64,000 nucleotides of DNA from Aporrectodea caliginosa (GCA_020284085.1 JACEVL010000774.1:680888-744887), one strand, 5' to 3'. Positions 33,153 through 45,070 are shown, counted from the stretch's first letter. The notes: a model not told the origin generated them from the letters alone. Made by a program: numbers and translations.

Positions 33153-33728
33153 ATACAAATGACCGCTGTGTCTGTTAGACAAAATGGATAAATGGATCAT
33201 AAATATATAAATATGTAATATACTAAAATGTAAGTTGAGCAACTGAGAGTCAAACTTCGAGGACCACATGCATCAAAGACGGGCAGATGGAAGTCACAAG
33301 GACGCAGTTGGTAGTACCGTAGCATGTCCTATTTTGAACCGAGTGATAATCATCGTCGTCATATCGTCGTTATCATCCTGATCAGTAGCCTATGTAGGCC
33401 TAGAATAGGATTTGGATGTCGATAATTGATAGGCTGACGCTTTTACCTGTAGCCTAAACACAACCAGAACAAAGGGAAACCTTAGTTAACATAATATTGT
33501 TAGAAGCAACCTTGCTGAAGCCAATAAGCGTATACATGTAGCTGTGTCTTCAAGTCAAACGAAGGAGTTTGTCGATCGCTTATAAACGATCGAGGTGATA
33601 AGCTTAAGTCCTAAGTGGACGTGAACTGTATAATAGCGAAAGCGTTGCTGCTGATGCAAAGGCCAGAAGTCGTCGATCGTCAATGAAACCATTGAACGCC
33701 TTGACCTCCTCACAGCGTTTTCGGTTAA
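33153..33728. other. Unassigned sequence
   Basis: No gene, repeat array or transposon ends recognised. Confidence 0.4.
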
Positions 33729-34491
33729 TCTATATTATAATCTAAAGTCTGATTATTCTGTCCTTCCGTATGTTTGTCTGTCCGGCTAAAGGCTCCGAAA
33801 CGGATCGCTTAAGCTATTTGAAAAAATTTACTAAACATTATTACGCCGCGTCTAGGTCAACGCGACTATTTTCAGCTCGCAATTTTATTTAAACGCCGAT
33901 ATATGGCCATTTTAAATTTCCAACTTTTTCAACGAGACTATTTCAATACCGGCCACAGTATGGCCATTTGTCCACGTCACAAAGGCTTAAATTAATATGC
34001 AATCTTACGTCACGCGAGCATCTAGGTCAACGCTCTGATTCGCAACCAATCACGATGACCGTTGATTTCAAAATAATCAGAAGTGGTCACGCCCACGGCT
34101 GAATTTATAGGTCATCGGACTTAAAAATTCGCCAATGCAACACTTTAGGGATACGAAATTTTTAACGAACGTTTTCATTTGAGTTTCTATAGATCTCAAC
34201 ACAACTTTATTTCAACCCAAAATTTACTTGAAATTCCGATATTTGGACATTTTAAGTTTCGATGTGGTCATAGTCTGTTTCAATGCCATTGAAATCTAGC
34301 TATGCAGGAGTATATATTGCATAGAGTTGCAATTAAACAATTTCAAGCCAGCGCGTAAATTCGCCAGAAGGATACACGAAAAATTTGCACATCGTTAAAT
34401 TCAAATTCACGGGCGCCGACGAAGATGTCGTTAAATTCAAATACACGGGCGCTGAGGAAAACCCGGGCGAACGCCGGGTAAAAACTGCTAG
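33729..34491 (+). mobile_element. Non-autonomous Helitron, copy 1
   Basis: 763 bp, starting 5'-TCTATATTATAA and ending CTAG-3', inserted between A (33728) and T (34492), as Helitrons do without target duplication. A short hairpin (ACCCGG, 7-nt loop, CCGGGT) lies about 10 bp before the 3' end. It lacks the Rep/helicase gene. The second copy is 56223-57367. Confidence 0.85.
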
Positions 34492-34587
34492 TAGTTTATA
34501 GACGAATGTGAATACATGGATTCTAGCATTTTTATATAGACTTAATATATAATTTTATATATGTATATCAATGGCAGAGTGCATATG

Positions 34588-34618
<31 letters not shown>

Positions 34619-34632
34619 TATATATATATATA
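34588..34632. repeat. CA and TA dinucleotide tract
   Basis: About seven CA units followed by TA repeats; the mariner-like element inserted at a TA within it. Confidence 0.9.
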
Positions 34633-34886
34633 TACAGGGTGGGCCAGTAGGAATGGAACAACTTTGACGCGTTTTAACGTGAATACTTTTTATCTGAGCG
34701 TCTTGTCCATATATCAGATTTAAGATAATTATCCTTTTTATCAATCTTCAAAATATCTACGAGATACTATTACGACGTTTTGAGATAATGCTATTAATAT
34801 TCAATGTGCCATTTTTTTACCACAACACTGCAAGAAAAAACAAAAGTCTGAAACTGAAGATGTCAGTTCTAAACAATCACTTAGTA

Positions 34887-35165
34887 CTAACAATTAATAT
34901 CTTGAGTGAATTTACCATCAGTCAAACAAATACCACGTGCTTTAATGACTGCATCAACACGAGATGACCACTGATCGATGGCTGAGTCCACCAGTGCTTG
35001 GGTTATCGCAGCCCAGCAGCAAAGAATGACTTCTTTCAAATGTTCAACGTCACGTATCGGTTCACGATAGACCAGTTGCTGAAGACAATCCCAGATCGAA
35101 TAGTCAACCGGGTTTAAATCCGGACTGTTCGGTGGCCAGTTCTCCGGTTCAATTAACTCTGGCAC
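34887..35165 (-). pseudogene. Mariner-like transposase C-terminus
   Basis: Encodes ENWPPNSPDLNPVDYSIWD, with the final catalytic acidic position occupied by Asp (PDLNPVD), so the parent was a DDD rather than DDE enzyme. It then reads REPIRDVEHLKEVI and a C-terminal helix ending shortly before the terminal repeat. It is separated from the N-terminal piece by a deletion of most of the catalytic core (roughly 150 or more residues compared with the usual 340) and lies in another frame. Confidence 0.85.
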
Positions 35166-35173
35166 GTTAGCGT

Positions 35174-35409
35174 TCAGATAGGCAACTCTTGGACTTGTGC
35201 AATGTTCGCTGCTGTGCGCGCAGAACGTTTGCGACCACAGTTGCGGCTGTTAGACGTTCCCGCAGCATCAATTTGTTTAATCAATCGACGTAGAGCATAT
35301 TTATTCCATTTTCTAGAAGGGAATTCTATCATCATCTGATGTGCATTGTATCCTTTTCTGCTCTTAAAATTCGGATCAAAATTGTATCCTCTTCGGTGAG
35401 CGGCGCCAT
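35174..35409 (-). pseudogene. Mariner-like transposase N-terminus
   Basis: Reads from a Met at 35409 (MAPLTEEDTILIRILRAEK), shifts frame near 35336, and continues MIEFPSRKWNKYALRRLIKQ and a GRKRSARTAANIAQV stretch. These are the helix-turn-helix DNA-binding region and the following basic linker of a DDxD-type mariner relative. It then breaks off where the catalytic domain should begin. The first two catalytic aspartates are absent. Start chosen because the first Met precedes the conserved N-terminal acidic segment; longer upstream open sequence is terminal DNA of the element. Confidence 0.8.
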
Positions 35410-35614
35410 GATGTTCAGTATTTACATTCAAAATTGAGAGGTGTGCGCCACATCGAAATTTTATAACAACGGTGCCGCATATCAGTGCAAGATTTGACAC
35501 AGTAGTAGAGTGGATAATTAATTTCAATTTAGTATATTGGACACGATGTTCGAATAACAATTGTTCAAGTTGTATCAATTCAAATTAGTTGCATTTCTAC
35601 TGGCCCACCCTGTA

Positions 35615-37375
35615 TAATACATGCATGCATATGTGCACATGTGTCTGAGCACGTGTATAGGCGTGAGTATGTATACTATTATATAATAGGCCTGTATAAT
35701 ATAACAGCTGGATACATAACATGGGAATGTGGAAGCAGAGACAGAAGCCGAGTAGACAGGTGAAGGCTAAGTGAGAGGGAAGGACAATCGTTATGGATAT
35801 CCTAAATAGACGACAAGCCCTGAGGGAAGAAAAGTAAGAAGTAAGGGGAGTGAAAGGGTGTAGGGAAGAGTCATGAGGGAAGAGTCATGGCTCATGCATC
35901 GGACAAAAGGTCGACCGCAATCGATCGTTCTGTCGCTGCTGACGAAATCTTGGCCTCTGCGGGGTAGATATACATACGTAGACGACGTCTTATTTATCAG
36001 ACGAAGACTATGTATACTTGGAAAGGCAGCTCCCTCGATCGCGACGACTGAGAGAGCTACATTCCACGAAAGACTGACCCTTCGTCTTTGCCCAAGAATG
36101 CATGCAGCGTCTGTAGAGTTATGGTATTCATCAGCGAATATATTTAGTAACAGGCCACAGTATCGTCACTATCGTGCGACATAATATATTGCAGGACAAA
36201 ACAATGCAGTATAGGCCTACAACTGAAATACCGGTATTGCAATATCCTCTTTAACAGTCCAGACGTGTACATTGAAACGGTAACCACTAAAAATTATATT
36301 AAAGCAACCTGCATGGAAGAGGTAATTGTAGAGCGAAAGGTATACAGAGTCGCTTTCGTGAGCTTCCATGAGAGTTCTAAGTGACAAGACAGTTTGATAG
36401 GTTTTGATAATATGACATTACACGCAGTGAAGTTAAGTGGTAGAATCATTTCGCCAACCTCAGTCAGTCAAATGCTTATGAGAAATGCATATGCAGCAAC
36501 AAATTAAGATCAGATAAATCGAACTACATGGTAATTCCTTGATCAAGAGATGAAGATAGCCTACAGTATACTCTATTGCTTATCAGGCCATGCTTGCTAT
36601 ATAGCCTATAGCCTATAGGCTCCTAAGGCTTAGAGAGAGGTCGTTCTCGTCGTCTGGTCTCATCCGTCCCAGCGCTTCCTCGGAGCAGATTCTTCTGCTT
36701 CAGTGATTGCCTTCCTCAGACTCACTTTTCCTCTTTCTGAGAGTGTTCTCCTTCGTCGTTTATTTAATCTGATTCTTAGTTGAATAGGATGAGACAGGCT
36801 AGGCCTAGATGATGCCTCCGTTATAGACTAGCGTTCCAATCAGGTTTAAGCCTAAACACATAATATTATAGATCTACGTTGTATCAGCTGAAGTCGACTG
36901 AAACTAGGTTTGATTGGTTCCAGGGTCCAAACATGTCTTTTCTTAGGCTCTTGTAAAATAATTATTATATGATACATACTCACTACCAACCTTTCTTTTT
37001 CTCTTAGGCTGACGCTCTATATTGTCTAACACCGTTATATGCCCTTCATCTGGTTCCCTAGTTTATTCACTCAACATCATCTTAATCTGGTTCAGCAGTT
37101 TTTCATCTGAACAGAACAATCGAACTCGTCTACATATCACACCATGTAATAGGCCTAATAAGATGCGCAGCTCCAATAGCGATAACACGAGTAATGTCCC
37201 ACACGCCTCCATAGCCAGCAGAACTATGGCTCTACCAAAACTTACCTGACCCAGTGCGACTGTTCTTTCTTGGATCGGAGTGCTGATGCATTTTGCGTCG
37301 TCGGATGTTCTGTTCGTGAATTATGATCGATGGCTGTTGAAGAAGACAGGAATAAAAGGAGGGCAAGTCACAAAA
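35615..37375. other. No gene recognised
   Basis: Apparently single-copy sequence. Open stretches at 35873-36184 and 37022-37249 have no recognisable domain or convincing splice limits. Three AGGCCTA words occur (near 36215, 36803 and 37151). Confidence 0.4.
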
Positions 37376-40300
37376 CACAGACGGACGGACGGACGAATGA
37401 GCGGACGAATGAGCGGACGGACGGACGGACGAATGAGCGGACGGACGGACGGACGAATGATCGGACGGACGGACGAAATGAGCGGACGGACGGACGAATG
37501 AGCGGACGGACGGACGAATGAGCGGACGGACGGACGGACGAATGAGCGAACGGACGGACGGACGAAATGAGCGGACTGGACGGACGGACGAAATGAGCGA
37601 ACGGACGGACGGACGAATGAGCGGACGGACGGACGGACGAATGAGCGAACGGACGGACGGACGAAATGAAGCGGACGGACGGACGGGCAAATGAGCGGAC
37701 AGACAGACGGACGAAAACAAGCGAAACAGACGGACCTGACGAATGCAAACGAACGGACGGACGAATAAAGCAAACGGACGAACGGAACGGAGAAATGAAC
37801 GAACAGACAGACGGACGAACTTGAGCGGACGGACGGACGGAACGAATGATCAGACGGACGGACGAGCGGAAACGGACGGACGAATGAGCGGACGGACGGA
37901 CGAATGAGCGGACGGACGGACGGACGAATGAGCGAACGGCAGACGGACGGACGAACAAACGGAACGGACGGACGGACGAAAAAACAAACAGACGGACGGA
38001 CGAATGAGCGGACGGACGGACGAATGATCGGACGGACGGACGGATGGACGGACGAATGAGCGGACGAAAGAGCGGACGGACGAATGAGCGGACGGATGGA
38101 CGAAAATGAGCGGACGGACGGACGAATGAGCGGACGGACGGACGGACGAATGAGCGGACGGACGGACGAATGAGCGGACGGACGGACGGACGAATGGGCG
38201 GACGAAAGAAAAGCGGACGAATGAGCGGACGGACGAATGAGCGGACGGATGGACGAATGAGCGGACGGACGGACGAATGAGCGGACGGATGGACGGACGA
38301 ATGAGCGGACGAAAGAGCGGACGGACGAATGAGCGGACGGACGGACGAATGAGCGGACGGACGGACGAATGAGCGGACGGACGGACGAATGATCGGACGG
38401 ACGGACGAATGATCGGACGGACGGACGGATGGACGGACGAATGAGCGGACGAAAGAGCGGACGGACGGACGGACGAATGAGCGGACGGACGGACGGACGA
38501 ATGATCGGACGGACGGACGAATGACGAACGGACGGACGGACGAATGAGCGGACGGACGGACGAATGAGCGAACGGACGGACGAATGATCGGACGGACGGA
38601 CGGACGAATGATCGGACGGACGGACGAATGAGGCGGACGGACGGACGAAACAAACGGACAGACGGACGAATGACGAACGGACGGACGGACGAATGAGCGG
38701 ACGGACGGACGAAATGATCGGACGGACGGACGGATGGACGGACGAATGAGCTTGGACGAAAAGAGCGGACGGACGAATGAGCGGACGGACGGACGAATGG
38801 AGCGGACGGACGGACGTTTAAAGTGTCTGCGGACGGACGGACGAATGATCGGACGGACGGACGAATGAGCGGACGGACGGACGAATGAGCGGACGGACGG
38901 ACGAATGAGCGGACGGACGGACGGACGAATGAGCGGACGAAAGAGCGGACAGACGAATGAGCGGACGGACGAATGAGCGGACGGACGGACGAATGAGCGG
39001 ACGGATGGACGGACGAATGAGCGGACGAAAGAGCGGACGGACGAATGAGCGGACGGACGGACGAATGAGCGGACGGACGGACGAATGAGCGGACGGACGG
39101 ACGAATGATCGGACGGACGGACGAATGATCGGACGGACGGACGAATGAGCGGACGGACGGACGAATGATCGGACGGACGGACGAATGAGCGGACGGACGG
39201 ACGAATGAGCGGACGGACGGACGGACGAATGAGCGAACGGACGGACGGACAAATGAGCGGACGGACGGACGGACGAATGAGCGAACGGACGGACGGACGA
39301 ATGAGCGGACGGACGGACGAATGATCGGACGGACGGACGGATGGACGGACGAATGAGCGGACGAAAGAGCGGACGGACGAATGAGCGGACGGATGGACGA
39401 AATGAGCGGACGGACGGACGAATGATCGGACGGACGGACGGACGGATGGACGGACGAATGAGCGGACGAAAGAGCGGACGGACGAATGAGCGGACGGACG
39501 GACGAATGAGCGGACAGACGGACGAATGATCGGACGGACGGACGGACGGATGGACGGACGGAATGAGCGGACGAAAGAACGAACGGACGGACGAATGAGC
39601 GGACGGACGGACGAATGAGCGGACGGATGGACGAATGAGCGGACGGACGGACGGACGGACGGATGGACGGACGAATGAGCGGACGAATGAGCGGACGGAC
39701 GAATGAAACGGACGGACGGGCGGACGAATGAGCGGACGAATGAGCGGACGAACGGACAAATGAGCGGACGGACGGACGAATGAGCGGACGGACGGACGGA
39801 CGAATGAGCGAACGGACGGACGGACGAATGAGATAGACGGACGGACAGACGAATGATCGGACGGACGGACGGACGGATGGACGGACGAATGAGCGGACGA
39901 AAGAGCGGACGGACGAATGAGCGGACGGATGGACGAATGAGCGGACGGACGGACGAATGAGCGGACAGACGGACGAATGAGCGGACGGACGGACGGACGG
40001 ACAGACGGATGGACGGACGAATGAGCGGACAAATGAGCGAGCGGACGGACGAATGAGCGGACGGATGGACGAATGAGCGGACGGACGGACGGACGGAATG
40101 AGCGGACAGACGAATGAGCGGACGGACGAATGAGCGGACGGACGAATGAGCGGACGGGCGGACGAATGAGCGGACGAATGAGCGGACGGACGGACGAATG
40201 AGCGGACGGACGGACGGACGAATGAGCGAACGGACGAATGAGCGGACGGACGGACGAATGATCGGACGGACGGACGGACGGACGGACGGACGAATGAGCG

Positions 40301-40829
40301 GACGAAAGAGCGGACAGACGAATGAGCGGACGGATGGACGAATGAGCGGACGGACGGACGAATGAGCGGACAGACGGACGAATGAGCGGACGGACGGACG
40401 GACGGATGGACGGACGAATGAGCGGACGAAAGAGCGGACGGACGAATGAGCGGACGGATGGACGAATGAGCGGACGGACGGACGAATGAGCGGACTTGAG
40501 ACGGACGAATGAGCAGACGGACGGACGGACGGACGAATGAGCAGACAGACGGACGAATGAACGGACAGACGGACAGACGGACGGATGGAGACAAAATGAA
40601 CGGAACGAATGAACGGACGGACGAATGAGCGAACGGACGGGCGGACGAATGACGGACGAATGAGCGGACGGACGAATGAGCGGACGGACGGGCGGACGAA
40701 TGACGGACGAATGAGCGGACGGACGGACGAATGAGCGGACGGATGGACGGACGAATGAGCGAACGGACGGACGGACGAATGAGCAACGGACGGACGAAAG
40801 AGCGGACGGACGAATGAGCAACGGACGGA
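37376..40829. repeat. 3.45-kb array of GGAC and GAATGAGC units
   Basis: Units such as CGGACGGACGAATGAG occur in lengths of 12, 16, 20 or 24 bp that differ by whole GGAC tetramers. Variants include GAATGATC, GAAAGAGC and GGATGGACGGAC. A larger pattern (GGATGGACGGAC, GAATGAGCGGACGAAAGAGC, GAATGAGC) recurs between 38030 and 40450. The left 600 bp are more degenerate. On the minus strand the units lack stop codons and give Arg/Pro/Ser/Val-rich open stretches of up to about 980 codons. These are not proteins. Confidence 0.96.
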
Positions 40830-41102
40830 CGTCTACGTCGCGATTTGTTGGGCGCCGTAGGGTGAATGGACGAGATTCTATCTGTAATAATTACCAGGTA
40901 GCCGAAGGGAAGGAAGGGGATCGGTTGGTGGGTGGATGTATAATGATGTGTGTTTGCAATCCGTGTGGCTGGGACGCCATTTGCCGTAGCAATCGGCTGT
41001 GATTATGGAACATGTATCATTCCGACGTTGTTCTGTTGCACAGCAGGCGCCAGAGGCCAACGACCGACTTCAGACCATCCACACGTCTCTTTAATAGCAT
41101 AT

Positions 41103-41165
41103 GGACTGATGGGAGCTCATATGGACTGATGGGAGCTCATATGGACTGATGCCATGGGAGCTCAA
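41103..41165. repeat. Triplicated CATATGGACTGATGGGAGCT
   Basis: Three direct copies of a 20-bp unit; the third contains a 4-bp insertion (ATGCC). Confidence 0.9.
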
Positions 41166-41655
41166 CTTCTATGTGACAATTTATTAATTTGCGCTTTGAC
41201 GGCAAGCGCAGATTGTAGAGCGTTAATTCTCTGTTAGGCCTACGAACGAACGAACGAACGGATGGAATAAGCGTCCTTGTCGCGATTGTTGGAGTTATCT
41301 TTTCAAGAGGATATTTGCTTTTGATAATTCAATAAATACTGTTCATAAATGTCTTTATATAGATTAAATAGTTCTTGTACAGCATTCATATTTGTCTATT
41401 CACATAGGCTATAAAATAAAAGTCATGCACATAATTATGTCGCGCCGTGATGCTGTGTATTATAGGCCTACGATGCTGAGACAACAGCCATGCAGGGTAT
41501 AGGCGTACAAGCAGCATGGAACACTGTTTCAGGCTGCCACTTTGATGGTGACCGAGTGATGCCTAGGCTATAAACAAGCATGTATACGCAGCCTTCACCT
41601 TTACCTTGTATGTATATGCATGTCGTGAATGTATACAAGAGCGGATGTGTAAAGG

Positions 41656-41718
41656 CGCAATGTACAATCCATTTGGGTGAATATCTCAGACTTCTTTTGC
41701 AGCCATGCGCCTCTCCTA
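41656..41718 (-). repeat. Inverted partner of 43136-43202
   Basis: On the minus strand TAGGAGAGGCGCATGGCTGC, GAGATATTC and TTGTACATTGCG occur in the same order and spacing as at 43136-43202. The surrounding 41166-42395 shows no gene. Confidence 0.7.
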
Positions 41719-42403
41719 CCACGTCTTGCATACAGTATACTGTGCACTGTCTGCAAACGAAGAGACAGGTTCCATAAGTCCTCAGAAATCCGAACTATTC
41801 TGCCTATCAGAAACATTTTCTGCTTAGATGGCCATATTCCAACACCTATACAAAACACCTTACAAATCCCGTAGCTTTGGTTCAGTTATCATCTGGAAAG
41901 ACGTCCAAGAGACGACATAATGTGGAGCGGAGAAAACATGGAGGTTGAAAATAATTGGTGGAAGTCACGGTTAGTTTGAGGAGTCATCAGTTGACCAGCG
42001 AGGAGAGTCTTAACAACGCCGAAGAACAATGTCTCATTTTATCACGTATGTACACTGACGCACGGCGATAGCGCTATGTAAAGCAACCATCAGACAGTGA
42101 TATAGCGCCGTTTCACACTATACAAATGTCAGTGGTGTTTCCGCTTCTGTATATACGGGAAGTATAGTTTTCGAAATGGTCGTCTTATCCAGACGCAGCT
42201 ATAATGTGGTTCACAGTCACTGCAGAGGCGCCGGTTAATTGGTCCGGCCAATCAACTGAGAAGAGACTTACTGGCATGCAGAACCTGTATACGCAGGTTA
42301 CAAGTACATGCAGCTCAGCCACGTCAGTCGAATTTAGACTGAGCACTGGTGTTTACGCACTGTTAACGCTTAAAACCTGTAGCAACTTACTCATCGTTTT
42401 TGG

Positions 42404-43118
42404 CATAGGCTATAGTTGTTAAAACCGTTTTTTTGCTTTTCTTATTTGTTTTCAAAAAGTCTCCTTTTTTATTTTTCATCACGTTTTCTCCGTTTTTTTA
42501 TTTTTGTATGTAACTTTATTTATTTATTTACTGTGTGTTATTATTTTGTTCAATTTTATTTTTGTCTGATATCCCTTACGTTGTCTCCGTACACTCAAAG
42601 ATTCAGCTAATTGATGTCATTTTATTTGAATTTCTAAGTTATCCAAAATGTTAAATGTTGTCTTTGTACACAGTAATCTTAGATTACTGATAAACTGACT
42701 AATATTACTGCATGACAAGTTCTTATATAAGTAAAAATTGTAAGTACAATTTTTAATTTAGTACACTATACTTACAAAGTTTAGTTTTTTTATTGTGTTA
42801 GTTTATGTCAGCGTGGACTTATGTGGATTTATGTTTACAATTTCAACTTGAAAAGATTTCAATATTTTTAATTTCTCAATTTCTTGTTAAACCAAACCAT
42901 AGATTAATGTTACTTAATTAGTGTTTACTAATAAAGTTGTGTTATTTTGCTGATTAAAATAAAACTGTGTAAACAAGGTCTTTAATTTTAAAATGCAGTA
43001 TAAAGATGTAACAAATTCAAATTATTTTCTGTTTAGCTTTTTTGCCGTTTTTCGTTTTACATTTTCTTAAACGACGTTTTTCCGTTTTTCTAAGTTTTTA
43101 CCGTTTTTAACAACTATG
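42404..43118. mobile_element. T-rich hAT-like MITE upstream of the receptor
   Basis: 715 bp flanked by a perfect 8-bp duplication GTTTTTGG (42396-42403 and 43119-43126). Ends are CATAGGCTATAGTTGTTAAA and, read inward from the right, CATAGTTGTTAAAAACGG; the left copy has a 7-bp addition. The plus strand is strongly T-rich, with no coding sequence. It inserted about 440 bp upstream of the proposed receptor start codon. Confidence 0.78.
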
Positions 43119-43135
43119 GTTTTTGGTGTTGGATA

Positions 43136-43202
43136 GGAGAGGCGCATGGCTGCAGAAGAGAAAGAGTCCGAGATATTCCAACAAATGGCTTGTACATTGC
43201 GT
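43136..43202 (+). repeat. Partner of 41656-41718
   Basis: About 67 bp similar to the minus strand at 41656-41718; see there. It is followed by a GGTC tetranucleotide run (43225-43260) and a CTG run (43299-43321). Confidence 0.7.
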
Positions 43203-43556
43203 CCCTCCGCCGACCCGTTCGTCTCTCGATCGGTCGGTCGGTCGGTCGGTCGGTCGGTCGTGCTACCCAGAGCAGTGCTGCAGGCTGATTTGTCTCAGCT
43301 GCTGCTGCTGCTGCTGCTGCAAACTATCAACACGTCCAAACACAGCAAGCACGCTTAGCAGGATCGTCTCTTTAAAGCGCTTACATATATATGAGTATAC
43401 ATGTCATGATGACTGCTGTCGTATTCAACGTTCTGCGAAGAAGAAGTGAAGGAGAGTTTGAGTGGCAAGGTCATAATCGCTACTTACAGGGTCACACATA
43501 GTGTAACCCACAGAGGACGAGATCCCCCCCACCTGAAGTCCTTCTGGAGGGTCAGA

Positions 43557-44264
43557 ATGACTGAACGGTGTTCGAACGTCAGTCGATCGGAAAGCACTCT
43601 GGATAAGTTCAACGTCTCGCATGAGTGCGCACTCTTTGACTTCGTCGTCTATACGGTCCTCATGGGTTTCCTCTGCTTGTTCGGCATCGTCGGTAACACA
43701 GTCGCCCTCATTGTGCTGCTGAGGCAACGCAGTCAGTCAGCCACTAGCTTCCTTCTGTACACCTTGGCTGTGGCCGACTGTCTCGTACTCGTAGCCACCG
43801 TTCCACTCTACCTTCTGCCTAACGTCTTTCCCTACACGGGGTTACTCTATGGCTACCACCGTGTCTACCTGTCCATTATACCCTTCCTCTGGCCGTTGCA
43901 TCAGATTCCATATACCTGGACGATTTTCCTGACGGTGCTTGTTTCCCTGAATCGATACCTTGCCGTCTGTCGCCCGTTCCGCTCCGGTAAGCACCTGTTT
44001 GGCACCACTGGTCAAGCCAAACGGCACGTCCTTTACCTGGCTGCCTTCTCCGTTGTCTACAACATTCCGCGCTTCTTTGAGTACCAGAGTAAGGTCATTT
44101 GTGTGGGACAGAACGCTTCGAAGGACGTCTTCGAACTGAGTCCAATCGGAGACAACAAGATCTACCGAATTCTCTACGCAAACGTCGTCTACTTCCTGTT
44201 GGTCCACGGAGGACCTCTTCTGTCGCTCGCCTTTCTCAACGTTAAACTCATCGAGACGCTCAAG
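43557..44264 (+). CDS. FMRFamide-receptor-like GPCR, exon 1 (TM1-TM5)
   Basis: Encodes residues 1-236 of a predicted 388-residue class A G-protein-coupled receptor. The extracellular N-terminus has N-glycosylation sites at N7 and N19. TM1 (about 29-55) has the conserved GN (N47). TM2 (64-88) has LAVAD with D74. TM3 (108-134) ends in NRY instead of DRY (N132-R133-Y134), followed by AVCRPF. TM4 runs into YNIPRFFEY (168-176), a hallmark of FMRFamide/myosuppressin-type receptors. TM5 (203-228) contains P220. C182 lies in extracellular loop 2; I see no Cys at the top of TM3. Start: this Met gives a normal N-terminus; an in-frame Met at 43446 would add 37 basic residues. A possible 5' acceptor (CTACTTACAG) precedes it. 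The exon ends at a phase-0 donor (CTCAAG/GTAACG). Confidence 0.92.
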
Positions 44265-44356
44265 GTAACGTATAATATCAGCCAGGTCGTTTCATCATTT
44301 CTAAATCTTAATTCCATGTTTTCTTATAACACAAAATGATCGATTGTGTCGTTTAG

Positions 44357-44557
44357 GAAGCTTCGAGTGATACCCATAATTATGTGCAATTATCTGGGCA
44401 TCTGACATACATGTGTAACCTGGTATCGATGACGACGACGGCCGTGATTATCGTTGTGCTGCTGGCACCATTCTTTTCAAAGGAATATATACAGCGGAAT
44501 TTGTTCGATAGTTTAATCGCATGTACTTCAGACGTCTACTGTATTACATCGTTGTAG
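44357..44557 (+). CDS. Possible alternative terminal exon of the GPCR
   Basis: After only 92 bp of intron, an acceptor (GTGTCGTTTAG) opens 66 codons in phase 0 with exon 1, ending at TAG (44555-44557). The peptide starts EASSDTHNY and includes a hydrophobic TTTAVIIVVLLAPFF stretch long enough to cross a membrane, then a mixed tail ending in TSL. An AATAAA lies at 44766-44771. Joined to exon 1 it would give a receptor of about 302 residues with a different sixth hydrophobic segment, no TM7 and no NxxIY motif. The alternatives are chance readthrough or a decayed exon. No transcript evidence is available here. Confidence 0.35.
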   Translation, partial: EASSDTHNYVQLSGHLTYMCNLVSMTTTAVIIVVLLAPFFSKEYIQRNLFDSLIACTSDVYCITSL

Positions 44558-44765
44558 TTTACGTTAAAGTCTCTTAAATTGTTTCCATCGCCTCCAACAT
44601 ACACTTATCAAGCGCTATATAATGATGATCAGCTACATTATATTGACGTGTATTGCATTACACTAGGGCCTACTTTATGCGCAACATTTTAGGACTCTTC
44701 AAAGTTTAATGCTTATAAGCTATATTATGATATTAAGGAAGTCTTAGCAATCATATTCCACGTAC

Positions 44766-44771
44766 AATAAA
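44766..44771 (+). promoter_or_regulatory. AATAAA polyadenylation signal
   Basis: About 210 bp after the stop of the possible alternative exon. The AT-rich context means chance is not excluded. Confidence 0.35.
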
Positions 44772-45070
44772 TGTCAGTATAATTTCATTATCATAATTAT
44801 ATAATATAAATGTAACTTAACTCTACTGCGTCGGAATAGGATAAGGTTTTAGTTTAATGGCAGCTCCGAAACTGCACAACAAGTGAAAGCTCGATCTTCT
44901 GCATGAAAAGTTGTCTTCAGTTTCATTGGTTTCAGGATCTCGATTTATGCAAGAAATTGCTTTACTACATGTTTGTATTAATTAGCCAAGCGCTTTTGAC
45001 GGGACCAACTGCATAATTAACCCTTTAGCACATCAATTGTATTTAGCACATCAGTTGTATTCTATTGTAT

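Larger units (their letters stand above)
34635..35612 (-). mobile_element. Tc1/mariner-family element, deleted
   Basis: 978 bp between TA dinucleotides (34633-34634 and 35613-35614). Terminal inverted repeats begin CAGGGTGGGCCAGTAG at both ends, then diverge slightly (GAATGGAAC against AAATGCAAC). The transposase gene on the minus strand retains only its two ends. Confidence 0.9.

Noticed and set aside
35873..36184. YVDDVLF at 35968-35990 as a reverse transcriptase catalytic box
   Set aside because: The residues around it do not match any RT palm context and no other RT motif is present in any frame nearby.
37850..40786. A 978-codon Arg-Pro-Ser-Val repeat protein (-)
   Set aside because: Product of the GGAC/GAATGAGC array; other frames of the same strand are also open over the same DNA.
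44602..44640. AAGCGCTATATAATGATGATC as a LINE 3' tail in the receptor intron
   Set aside because: Resembles the GCGCTATATAAAT end of other LINEs here, but there is no coding remnant beside it and the match is short.
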